Notes under the pieces: model-generated
Databases searched by the model: none
What the model saw: the letters and a program-made list of their open reading frames with translations, nothing else
What the model was told of the DNA's origin: nothing
DNA from: Cephalotus follicularis
Taxonomy: Eukaryota; Streptophyta; Magnoliopsida; Oxalidales; Cephalotaceae
Assembly (NCBI GenBank): GCA_001972305.1
Contig: BDDD01001512.1
Coordinates: forward strand, 20,001-84,000
Reading direction: 5' to 3'
DNA: 64,000 bases
Shown here: piece after piece, positions 55,475 through 64,000 of the stretch
Layout of the letters: the number at the start of each line of letters is the position of its first letter
How positions within the stretch are numbered: position 1 is the stretch's first letter
Translations under genes and position numbers: made by a program

Positions 55475-56701
55475 TCAATAGGCCATGGGATCATCCATGT
55501 CACCCAACTCATCAGTGCCTTCGTCTTCTCTTTGATTAGCATCGTCTTCTTGGCTTGAGGATGATGTAATGATGCCTTCGTCGCCAATCACTCCTTTCTC
55601 TACAAGCTTTCTTGCAATCATCTTTTGCCTTCTCTTTATTGTTTGAATGTCCATTTTCATGCCTTTTATAGCTTGCATGAGTTCATCAAATTGATTATTC
55701 GGCAAGTTAACATTCAGTGTTGGATTAATTTGTGGCGCTCTTGATTCTTCACCTTGAACCTCTTCACCTTCTTCTTCTCCTCCTTCTTCTCCACCTTCTT
55801 TCCCGATTACCCTATTAGAGTCCTCCTCTCTAGGGATCCAAGTCCCAAGCCTTTTGTGCTTTTTGAACCCCATTCTTCCTAGGGTTCCTTTGCCTAATTT
55901 GTCAGCACTTTGAAATGCATGGTGCACTTCTCCACTTAAGTCTACACCAAAGTGCGTGAGGATTTTGGTGATGATGTTGTTATAGGGTAATCTAGCGTTC
56001 TCCCTAGAATGCATGGCTTGCATATGATTTATAATCAACTTAGGCACACTAATCCTTTGACCCATAATTATATGGAACATTGTGAATGCTTCCATATGGG
56101 TCACTTCATCAAACCCATCGGCTTTAGGCAAGATATGTGTAGCTATGGCATGGTGTAGGAACCTATGGTGAAAACTAAGGTTCCTAGAGTACATTTGTTG
56201 TAATACCTGTGAGTTTTCACCAAACAATAAATGCACACAATCTTCCTTCTTAAAATCTTTATCAATAGTCTAATTCCTTTGATTCCATGCCCTAGTGCCT
56301 ACATAGGGGATTTCTAGGATAGTTGCTAGTGTAGTGAAATTTAATTCAATCTCCTTATACTTTACCTTAGTGCACAAGTCTACACTAGAACTAGGGAGAA
56401 TATTTAAATAGAATTCTTTCATCAATTCAAGGTAATAAGGGAGGTTAATCTTAAATAATGGAGATAGTTATTGGGCCTCTAACCACTCAACTATTGGAAA
56501 ACCCTCATTAATACAAAAATCAAAGTCTACAGTTTTACCTACTAGGATTTTGCGTTCGTAGTAGGCCTCTGGATATCTTATGAATTGAGGGAACTCCTCC
56601 GGTGAAGATGGTACCTCAACATTTCTACCCTTCTTCTTTCTTCCAATGCCTTTTCTCCTCTTTGAGCCTTCTCCAATTTTCATATTCTTTGATTTAGGCA
56701 T
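55475..56701 (-). pseudogene. extra 3' ORF of the SIRE-like element (putative plant transposon protein type)
   Basis: A minus-strand ORF of roughly 410 codons lies between RNase H and the 3' LTR, where SIRE elements carry their so-called envelope-like gene. It starts at 56,701 with a basic N-terminus (KRRKGIGRKKKGRN). It then has FPQFIRYPEAYYERKILVGK, LPYYLELMKEFYLNILPSS and TRAWNQRN, which fit the putative plant transposon protein family found in many plant retroelements. The tail is acidic (EGGEEGGEEEGEEVQGEE) with a coiled-coil-like ELMQAIKGMKMDIQTIKRRQ. In-frame stops near 56,466 and 56,268 break it. I see no signal peptide or membrane segment, so a true envelope role is not supported. 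Confidence 0.65.
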
Positions 56702-57050
56702 TTTTGGTGAGAGTATTTGGTTTAGAATCGATTTTCGGCAGAAAAATCGCTTTGAAATCGCCAGAAGAGGTTTTGAGAGTTAGGGATTTTGTGAAAAATG
56801 ACTAACTATCGAGCGTTTCTGACTTCAAATACATCTAAAGCGTCGACGCTTTGAAGTAAAGCGGCTTCACTTTGAGCGTTTTGCACAATTCAATCCCTGG
56901 TATTATAGTGTAAAGCGCTGACAGTTTCATCCTAGGCGTCGACGCTTTGCTATATTTTCTTCCGATTTTTTTATAACGTGGTTTAATGAATGTAAATGAT
57001 GGAAGAATGATCATACAAGCACATCAAACAACAACATATAATTATATCAG
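56702..57050. repeat. short internal GTCGAC array beside the extra ORF
   Basis: 56,830-56,955 holds AAAGCGTCGACGCTTT (a perfect 16-bp palindrome at 56,838-56,853), GCGCTGACAGTTT and GGCGTCGACGCTTTG. This is outside the LTR but of the same type. The remaining text has no coding frame. Confidence 0.75.
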
Positions 57051-58421
57051 TCAATCAATTTCACACAAACCTAATTCCAATCTAAATTTTGAAAATGTTT
57101 GTTCATCTAAGGGTTTAGTGAAGATATCCACTACTTGGTCTTGTGTAGGTACGAAGACTAATTCGATATCTCCTTTTTCTATGTGGTCTTTTATAAAGTG
57201 ATACCTGATATCAATGTGCTTAATTCTTGAGTGGTGTACGGATTCTTTCCTAAGCAAATTGCACAAGTGTTATCACACCTTATGTGCACTTTTTCAAAAC
57301 TAATGCCATAGTCTAGAAGTTGTTGTTTCATCAACATTACTTGTGCATAACAACTTCCCGCGGCAATATACTCAGCTTCGGTAGTAGAAAGTGCTACCAA
57401 ATTTTGTTTCTTGTTAAACCAAGAAATAAACATATTTATGAGAAATTGGCATGTGCCACTAGTACTCTTTCTATCTAGTTTATAGCCTCCGAAATCGGCA
57501 TCGGAGAATGTATGTAAGTCAAAATATGAATTCCTAGGGTACCAAAGTCTTAAGGAAGGTGTATAAGCTAGATATTTAAAGATTCGTTTAACCGCATGCA
57601 AGTGAGATTCTTTAGGACAAGCTTGAAATTTAGCACACAAACATACACTAAATAAAATATCCGGTCTACTAATCATTAAATAAAGCAACGAGCATATCAT
57701 ACTCCTATAGAGTTTTTGATCGATGGATTTACCTTGCTCGTCTTTATCTAACATTGTCGTTGTGCTCATTGAAGTTTTGCTCTTCTTGGCATTCTCCATC
57801 CCAAATCTCTTGAGAAGGTCTTTGAGGTATTTTGATTGATTGATGAAGATGTCGTCCTTAATTTGTTTAACTTGAAGTCCAAGGAAATAATTGAGATCTC
57901 CCATCATGCTCATCTCGAATTCCTCCTGCATGATCTTAGCAAACTCTTTGCACAATTTCTCATTAGTAGATCCAAAAATTATGTCATCCACGTATATTTG
58001 CATAATTAAAATTTCTTTATTAAGAGATTTGGTAAATAGAGTTACATCTATTGTACCTCTTTTAAAACCGTTTTCAAGTAGATAGCCACTCAATTTTTCA
58101 TACCAAGCTCTAGGAGTTTGTTTTAGACCGTATAAAGCTTTTGAAAGTTTAAAAACATGATTTGGCAAATGTGGATTTTCAAATCTGGGAGGTTGTTCTA
58201 CATAAACTTCCTCCTTTTATCAAACCATTTAGAAATACACTTTTTACGTCCATTTGAAAGAGAGTGAAATCTTTAAAAGATGCATATGGAAGTAAGATAC
58301 GTATGGATTGTAATCTAGCTACCGGTGCATATGATTCATCAAAGTCAATTCCCTCTTCTTGGGAATAGTCTTTAGCAACTAATCTAGCTTTATTCCTAAT
58401 TATTATCCCTTGATCATCCAT
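57051..58421 (-). pseudogene. SIRE-like reverse transcriptase and RNase H
   Basis: 58421-58179 has the RT N-terminus ([19 protein letters not shown], then [19 protein letters not shown], then [12 protein letters not shown]). 58168-57191 has KALYGLKQTPRAWYEKLS, the intact catalytic box MQIYVDDIIFGSTN, and RNase H (LDRKSTSGTCQFL, then ALSTTEAEYIAAGSCYAQ). 57266-57051 completes RNase H (HIDIRYHFIKDHIEKGDIEL, then DIFTKPLDE). Two frameshifts, near 58,175 and 57,230, interrupt it. The polymerase active site itself is conserved. Confidence 0.9.
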
Positions 58422-58808
58422 TTTATTTCTATAAACCCATTTTGTACCAATTATGTTACGGTCATTAGGCCAAGGTACTAGGTTCCATACTTTATTTCAT
58501 TCAAATTGATTAAGTTCTTCTTGCATGGAATTTATCCAATTTTCATCGTTTTTCGATTCTTCTATATTCCTAGGTTCTATTTGAGATAAGAACGCAATAT
58601 AATTGTGATTTATGCTAGACCTAGTAGTTACTCCTAATCTAGGATTACCTATGATAGCTTCGTGAGGATGTCCTCTTACCACCTTTAAGGTCTTGTCGTG
58701 TAGAGCTTCTCGGTAGCTTTGAGAGGATTCTTCATGTGTAGATTCCCCCCTTTTGCCATATTCTAGATTGAGCTCGTCAATACCATTTTCAATAAAATCT
58801 ATAGAGTC
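58422..58808 (-). pseudogene. SIRE-like linker between integrase and RT
   Basis: 58682-58497 encodes the spacer usually seen before RT (IGNPRLGVTTRSSINHNYIA, then LSQIEPRNIEESKNDENWIN). The frame continues up to the solo-LTR junction at 58,808 with TTTT/GAGG-type text (RGESTHEESSQSYREA). GAGTC at 58,804-58,808 is the target duplication. Confidence 0.8.
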
Positions 58809-59945
58809 TGTTGAATTTTTGTCTCAATCTTGAATTTTAATGATTACATATTTGCATTTAACATTGTTATTTTCTGTGCAAGAAAAGATAAACAAAATAA
58901 AGAAGTACAGAATCAGGACAAAGAGCCGACAGTCACAAGAAAGCGTCAGCGGTTTGGTCCAAGGCGTCAACGCTTAAGAAGCTCATATCAGTTATTTATT
59001 CCAAAGACTTTTATTGTCAATTGATTTATTCAAAGCAACGACGCTCAAGGAAAAGCGTCAGCGGTCTGTGCCAAACCGTCGACATCATTTCTAAAGCTTC
59101 AGCGCTTCAAGCAGTGAATTTCAAATTCAAACTTCCAACGGTAACATAAGCGGCGACGCTTAGAGCAAAAGCGTCGACACTTTGCCCGTGGGCAGAAATT
59201 TACTGGACCACTTTTTGAGTGCCGTTTCAAGTAATAAGTTCCAAGACTGAAACAACAATTCTCAAGACAAAAGTAACAATTCCCAAGGCAGAAGTAACAA
59301 GTCTCAAGACAAAAAGGAGCGCTTCCCAAGGCAAAATTTATAGCTCAAACAATTCAAATTCAGCTATAAACACAAGATCAAAGATGAACAAAAAGAACTA
59401 GAACAACTTCATCAAACAAGATAAAAGATCATCAAAAGCAAAAACAACTTTCAAATTCATCAAAGATCTTCAAGAACTTTATCATTTTCATATCAAACCT
59501 TTGAGAGGTTATTTGTAAACACAAAAATCAAATCTTTCATTGTAAAAAGTGGAGTGAACCCTTAGTAAGATAATTAAGGGGAGTGAACCCTTAGGAGGAT
59601 TATCACGGGGACTGAACCTGTTGGGGTGCAAATTGTTCGATGTTTCTTTGATTTGCACCTTTAACCTTAAATCAAGGTGTAAGGTGTTTCTTTGATTTGC
59701 ACCCGTAACCCAAAATCAAAGGATACTAGTGGTTTCTAGTGGAATCTCAAGGAGGTCCTTGAGAAAAGTGGACGTAGGCAAGAGTTAAGCCAAACCACTA
59801 CAAACCGTGTTTGCATCTCTCTAACTCTCTCTCTTTATTATTTGTGATTGTTTGAGTGTTCTTGTTTGTTTGTTTATATTCATAGTTTAAGTTGATTTTT
59901 CCGCAATCAATATTTATATTTAGAGGTTTCCATATAGGACTTCCA
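58809..59945 (+). mobile_element. same-family solo LTR inserted in opposite orientation
   Basis: Starts TGTTGAATTTTTGTCTCAAT and ends TATAGGACTTCCA (1,137 bp), flanked by GAGTC at 58,804-58,808 and 59,946-59,950. It is similar to the reverse complement of the 53.9-55.0 kb LTR (shared phrases include AACATATTTGCATTTAAC-like and GTGGACGTAGGCA) and carries its own GTCGAC array. The host element's frame resumes exactly across the duplication. It is therefore a later insertion into the SIRE-like element, reduced to one LTR. Confidence 0.85.
58925..59185. repeat. GCGTCGAC/GCGTCAGCG array in the solo LTR
   Basis: Eight or so degenerate units (AAGCGTCAGCGGTTT, AGGCGTCAACGCTTA, AAGCGTCAGCGGTCT, ACCGTCGACATC, AGCGGCGACGCTTA, AAGCGTCGACACTTTG) occur in 260 bp. 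Confidence 0.8.
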
Positions 59946-59950
59946 GAGTC

Positions 59951-60910
59951 AACATTAAAAACTTCTTTTGGAAGTTTTGGGTTAGTTTCATCAAAGGTTA
60001 CATGCATAGATTCTTCAACTAGTAAAGTTCTCTTATTAAAAATCTAAATGCTCTACTAGAAGTTGAGTATCCGAGAAAAATACCTTCGTCGACTTTGGAG
60101 TCGAACTTACCAAGATGATCTTTTCCATTGTTGTGGATGAAGCACTTGCATCCGAATGCATGAAAATAACCAATGTTAGGCTTTCTCTCCCTCCATAATT
60201 CAAATGGAGTCTTTTTGAGAATAGGTCTTATAGATATACGATTCAAGACATAACATGAAGTATTTATAACTTCCGCCCAAAAATATTTTTGTAAATTATT
60301 TTCATTTAAAAAAGTTCTACACATTTCTTATAGAGTTTTATTCTTCCTTTCAAACAACCCCATCTTGTTGAGGTGTTTTAAGAGTAAAGAACTCATGAAC
60401 AAAACCATTTTCATTGCAAAAGTTTTCAAAAAGATGAATTTCAAATTCTTTTCCATGATCACTTCTAATTTTTAAAATAGAAGTATCCTTTTCTTTTTAA
60501 ACAATTTTACAAAAAATTGAAAACTCTTTAAAAGCTTCATTTTTGTGGGCAAGGAAAATAGTCTATGTATAGCTAGAGTAATCATCTACAATAACCATGG
60601 CATATGATTTACCACCTAGACTTCTAATGTCTATAGGTCCAAATAAATCAATATACAATAGTTGCAATGGCCTAGTTGTAGAGACCATGTCTTTGCTTTT
60701 AAAGGATGCTCTAGTTTGCTTCCCATATTGACATGCATCACATATTTTATCTTTTTCAAAACTAATTTTGGGAAGTCCTTTAACTAGTTCATACTTTAAA
60801 AGTTTTGAAATGGTTGACATACCTACTTGACCTAGTTTCCTATGCCATAGCCAACTATCTTCATTTATGGATACTAGACATTTAACGTTTTGCAAATCAT
60901 TTATATCCAC
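59951..60910 (-). pseudogene. SIRE-like integrase
   Basis: 60910-60563 has the pre-integrase and zinc-binding part (SWLWHRKLGQVGMSTISKLL, then KICDACQYGKQTRASF) and the start of the catalytic core (LYIDLFGPIDIRSLGGK, then MVIVDDYSSYT). 60324-60019 has the C-terminal part (FWAEVINTSCYVLNRISIRP, then FELWRERKPNIGYFHAFGCK, then DEGIFLGYSTSSRAFR). The middle, about 60,330-60,560, carries stops and frame changes. The frame to the left ends at the GAGTC junction with the solo LTR. Confidence 0.85.
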
Positions 60911-61280
60911 AACATATACATTTCCATGTCAATATCCAATAAATTTAGTTTGGTTATTATTGATGTCTATTACTTTACAATAATCTTTTTTCAAAAGTGA
61001 CTCTACAATCATTGTCACATAATTGACTTATGCTCAAGAGATTGTGTTTGAGTCCATCAACATACAAAACATTATAAATAGAGATTTGATTGTTACCTAT
61101 GGAGCCATAACACATGATCTTTCCTTTTGCATTATCTCCAAAGGTGACATCTCCTCCTTGCTTTGACTAGAAGTTGACAAATAGGCTTTTGTCACCCGTT
61201 ATATGCTTGGAACATCTACTATCCAAATACCATTGCGTCTTCTTGGATAGTGCCTTCAAGCACATCTACACAAAATAAAT

Positions 61281-62188
61281 TCAAAATTTTGTTTGAGGTA
61301 CCCAATAAATTTTGGGTTCTTTGGGGTTAGTTACAATGGTTCCTTTAGGAACCCAAATTTTCTTAATTCTAACAAAGTTTGAATAATTCGATATATTCCT
61401 TTTGTAAAAGCATGAAGAGGAAACATGACATTGTTTATTACAATTATTACAAGTGAAATTTATATTTCTTTTATGCATGATGATTCTCTTATGAAAACAA
61501 GATGATGATGCATGCCCGTATTTGCCATAATGGTTACAAGAAGTATTTATATTTTTCTTGTACATAGCATTTCTCTTATGAAAACATGAGGATGACACAT
61601 GTTCATATTTCCCACAATAATTACAAGAATTATTCACATTTTTCTTATTCATAGCATTTTTCTTATGAAAACAAGTAAAGAGACATGTCCATTTCTACCA
61701 CAATAATTACAAGAAACATTTACACTTTTCTTCTTAATAAGAGCTTTTTCAACTTTATCTTTTTCTATCTTTTCTTTTCTTTCAAAGAAATTTTGATAAA
61801 GCTTTACATTATTCATTTCTTCATATCCTAAACCCGCTTTGTCAAAGACACATTTTTGCATCCATAAAAGGTTTTCTAAATTTTCACTACTATTAGAAAA
61901 CTTTGAAAAAGTTTTCTTCAGAGCATCTATTTCAATCTTAAGATTTTTATTTTCTTCTTCTAAATGGGCAACTTCATTTTCTAAAAAATCTATTTCTATT
62001 TCCTTAGAGTTATCTTCCTTAGTCAAGTCAATCGATTTTAATTCATTATTTTCATCTGTTAAGGTTTTGACCTTTTTCTTTAGGGAAGCTATAATTGAAC
62101 TATATTTTTCAATAACAATAACAAGTTCGTCATAACTTACCTCGTCATTTTCTTCCTCTTCTTCTTCCTCAATAGCCATCAGAGCCAA
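61281..62188 (-). pseudogene. SIRE-like gag C-terminal region with expanded zinc knuckles
   Basis: 62188-61649 begins with a Glu-rich stretch (MALMAIEEEEEEENDEV) and a long coiled-coil-like segment (LENEVAHLEEENKNLKIEID). It then has a first knuckle (CNYCGRNGHVS) interrupted by a frameshift. 61652-61281 holds three more knuckle-like units about 28 residues apart: CNYCGKYEHVSSSCF, CNHYGKYGHASSSCF (second Cys now Tyr) and CNNCNKQCHVSSSCF. It closes with KIWVPKGTIVTNPKEPKIYW, the usual lead into the protease. The repeated knuckle module is unusual (see findings). Confidence 0.75.
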
Positions 62189-62292
62189 TTGAGCTACTTC
62201 TACCGTGAGTCTTCATCCGAGCTTGACTCATCGCTATCATCCCATGTAGCAATCATTGCTTTCTTCTTCTTCAAGAATTCCTTCTTTTTGAG

Positions 62293-63204
62293 TCAAGGGC
62301 AATCACTTTTGTAATGCCCCGGCTTGTTGCATTCAAAGCAAATGATTTCTTCTAGTTTTCTTGACTCTCCCTTTTGATGGATATTCTTGTTTGGCTTTCC
62401 ACCAAACTTTCTTTTGCTTGCTAGGATCTTTTTGAACTTCCTTGTTATAAGGGCAAGTTCATCATCATCATCATTGGAGTCTTCAATTGTGGATGACTTC
62501 AAAGTAACCACCTTTTTCTTGTTTTTCTCCCTTTCTTCATCATTGTCTTTCTTTTGCATTGATAGCTCATGGGTCATGAGTGACCCTAGAAGATCCTCCA
62601 AGGGAAGGATGTTGAGATTCTTTGCTTCTTCGATCATGGTGACCTTGTGCATCCATGATCTTGGCAAGCACCTAAGAATTTTCCTCACCATTTCATTGTT
62701 AGAGTATACTTTATCTAGAGATTGCAAATCATTTATAATATTGGTAAATCTAGTAAACATAGATTTAATATCTTCATTCTCATTCATTGTAAACATTTCA
62801 TAATCGTGAACTAGCATACTTATTTTAGTCTCTTGGACTTGGTTTGTACCTTCGTAGGTAACCTCAAGTCTATCCCATATTTCTTTGGCCGAAACGCAAG
62901 AAGTGAATCTATTAAACTCACTAGAATTAATAGCACAAATTATGATATGTTTAGCTTTGGCATTCATTTGTACTCTCTTCCTATCCTCATCATTATAAGT
63001 ATTCCTAGGTTTAGGAATTTGTTCACCATTTTCATTTCTAATGGTGGGCAAGTTTGGACCATCAACAATGAGGTCCCACAAGTTATAGTCTAAGGATTGA
63101 ATGAATATGGTCATTTTTGCATTCCAATGACTATAATTATTTCCATCGAAGAATGGAGGCTTAGAGATATTTTGGATTTCTCCAGTATTCATGTTCATTG
63201 TCAT
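62293..63204 (-). pseudogene. SIRE-like gag N-terminal region
   Basis: A 303-codon minus-strand frame. It starts MTMNMNTGEIQN and contains the copia gag signature (FFDGNNYSHWNAKMTIFIQ), a UBN2-type core (AKEIWDRLEVTYEGTNQVQE, then FTRFTNIINDLQSLDK, then RCLPRSWMHKVTMIEEAKN) and a C-terminal zinc knuckle CFECNKPGHYKSDC. It ends with a stop just after this knuckle; the following coiled-coil part lies in another frame. The start codon sits only about 20-30 bases from recognisable LTR sequence, and no tRNA primer-binding site is visible between them. Confidence 0.85.
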
Positions 63205-63214
63205 TTTAGATCTT

Positions 63215-64000
63215 TGGTTGTGGTATTATAGAATATAATGAACTTTTCCAGAAAATCAAATAAGACAATGTAAGCAAACTAGATAAACACACAAGAGAAA
63301 ATAAACAACGTAAGTAAAGAGAGAGAGTTAGAGAGATGCAAACAAGATTTTTATACTGGTTCGACGAATCTCGTGCCTACGTCAACTTTTCCCAATGACC
63401 TCATTGAGATTCCACTAGATTCCTTCTAGTACACTTTGATTTAGGATTCCAAGTGCAAATCAAAACACCTTACAAGTTTAGTGATTGACCTCAATCACTT
63501 ATGAGTTCACTCCCCAATCTCACTAAGGGTTCACTCTCCGTTTACAAATGTGGATTACAAAGATGGTTTTGTGTTTGATAACCTCTCAAAGGTTTGATTT
63601 TGCTAAGTAAACTCGTATGATTACAAATATGACAATGATCACTTGAAGAAAGATTTGATATTGATTTGAAAGTTGCAGAATAGCTCTTGATGTTCTTATT
63701 CTTTTTCAATCTTGTTCTTGGCTTCTATATATTGTATCTTTCAATTTCTAGCCGTTGGAGAAGTAATTGAGCCGTTGGTGATGTCTTGGGACTTGTCGGT
63801 TTAAAGACGGCGCTTTAAAATGTAATCAATGATTGTTTCCAGCGCGCAAAGTGTCGACAGAGTTGCCTTAAGCGGCGCCGCTTATGTGACCGTTGCACAT
63901 TTGAATTTGAATAAGTCTGCTCAAGGCGCTGAAGGTTTCAATTTGGTGTCGATGGTTTGACACAAAACGCTGACGGTTTATGTAGAGCATCGCCGCTTTG
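63215..64000 (-). repeat. 5' LTR of the SIRE-like element, cut by the window end
   Basis: 63,235-64,000 aligns with 53,930-54,700 of the 3' LTR with scattered substitutions (shared phrase GCAAACTAGATAAACACAC). The LTR's inner end is degraded: it diverges after GTTCATTATATTCTATAATA (minus strand) and lacks the expected CCCCC-rich terminus. The GTCGAC/GCTGAC array begins at about 63,835 and continues past the window. Confidence 0.8.

Larger units (their letters stand above)
53875..64000 (-). mobile_element. SIRE/Maximus-like Ty1/copia element, right end outside the window
   Basis: Minus-strand element. From right to left it has a partial 5' LTR (63,215-64,000+), gag, integrase, RT, RNase H, an extra ORF, a polypurine tract (55,020-55,031, read as AAAAAGGGGGAG) and a 3' LTR (53,875-55,017). 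The long internal region and the extra downstream ORF are traits of the SIRE lineage. A same-family solo LTR in opposite orientation sits between integrase and RT. Stops and frameshifts occur throughout. It inserted into the integrase of the plus-strand copia at 53,874. Confidence 0.88.

Noticed and set aside
53875..64000. Integrated plant virus (pararetrovirus) copy
   Set aside because: LTRs, a copia domain order with integrase before RT, and gag zinc knuckles identify an LTR retrotransposon; there is no movement-protein or caulimovirid RT context.

Overview
The window looks like nuclear DNA of a flowering plant, probably a eudicot with a large repeat-rich genome. The evidence is spliced genes with plant-specific families (an O-fucosyltransferase-like protein, a DeSI/PPPDE-like protein, a TWIN LOV-like protein), AT-rich spacers, and nearly wall-to-wall plant transposons: Ty1/copia, Ty3/gypsy, an L1-type LINE, CACTA elements and a SINE-like piece. 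I cannot name the species. There are no bacterial operons, CRISPR arrays, rRNA or recognisable tRNA genes.

Only one host gene looks intact: a minus-strand, six-exon gene from 37,006 down to 15,586. The splice sites I read join into a 1,230-nt frame (409 codons plus stop) with an N-terminal membrane anchor and an O-fucosyltransferase-type HVRRGD motif. Its last intron (15,809-32,260, about 16.5 kb) has been swollen by transposons. A 14.1-kb copia locus (17,499-31,640, target duplication GAACC) itself contains a 2.4-kb gypsy solo LTR (20,433-22,825) and a 6.9-kb CACTA transposon (23,269-30,212). Two other host sequences, also minus strand, are broken: a DeSI-like pseudogene (3,382-4,567) and fragments of a TWIN LOV-like gene (6,905-7,320).

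Layout: 0.3-3.1 kb, gypsy-type solo LTR; 3.4-7.3 kb, gene fragments; 7.8-8.5 kb, LTR/leader-like debris; 8.5-11.8 kb, 5'-truncated LINE with an 11-bp target duplication; 11.9-12.6 kb, CACTA-type terminus; 12.6-13.8 kb, gypsy-like LTR piece; 13.8-15.2 kb, unassigned; 15.2-37.0 kb, the host gene with its loaded intron; 37.0-38.3 kb, spacer; 38.3-42.6 kb, a 4.3-kb solo LTR with a GC-rich repeat field and a probable nested LTR; 43.0-48.2 kb, MITE-like, gypsy LTR and Athila-like protease pieces; 48.2-53.9 kb, a decayed copia cut by the next element; 53.9-64.0 kb, a SIRE/Maximus-like copia on the minus strand with an extra 3' ORF, holding an oppositely oriented solo LTR of its own family and running off the window.

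The most unusual pattern is shared by elements that are not otherwise related. Arrays of short, roughly 12-18 bp imperfect palindromes centred on GTCGAC occur in a gypsy solo LTR, a copia-like leader, a nested LTR, an Athila-like leader and the SIRE-like LTRs. The flanks differ between families (ACA/TGT, AAGC/GCTT, AGGC/GCCT) but tend to keep dyad symmetry. All coding parts of the transposons carry stops, frameshifts or deletions and are described here as remnants.
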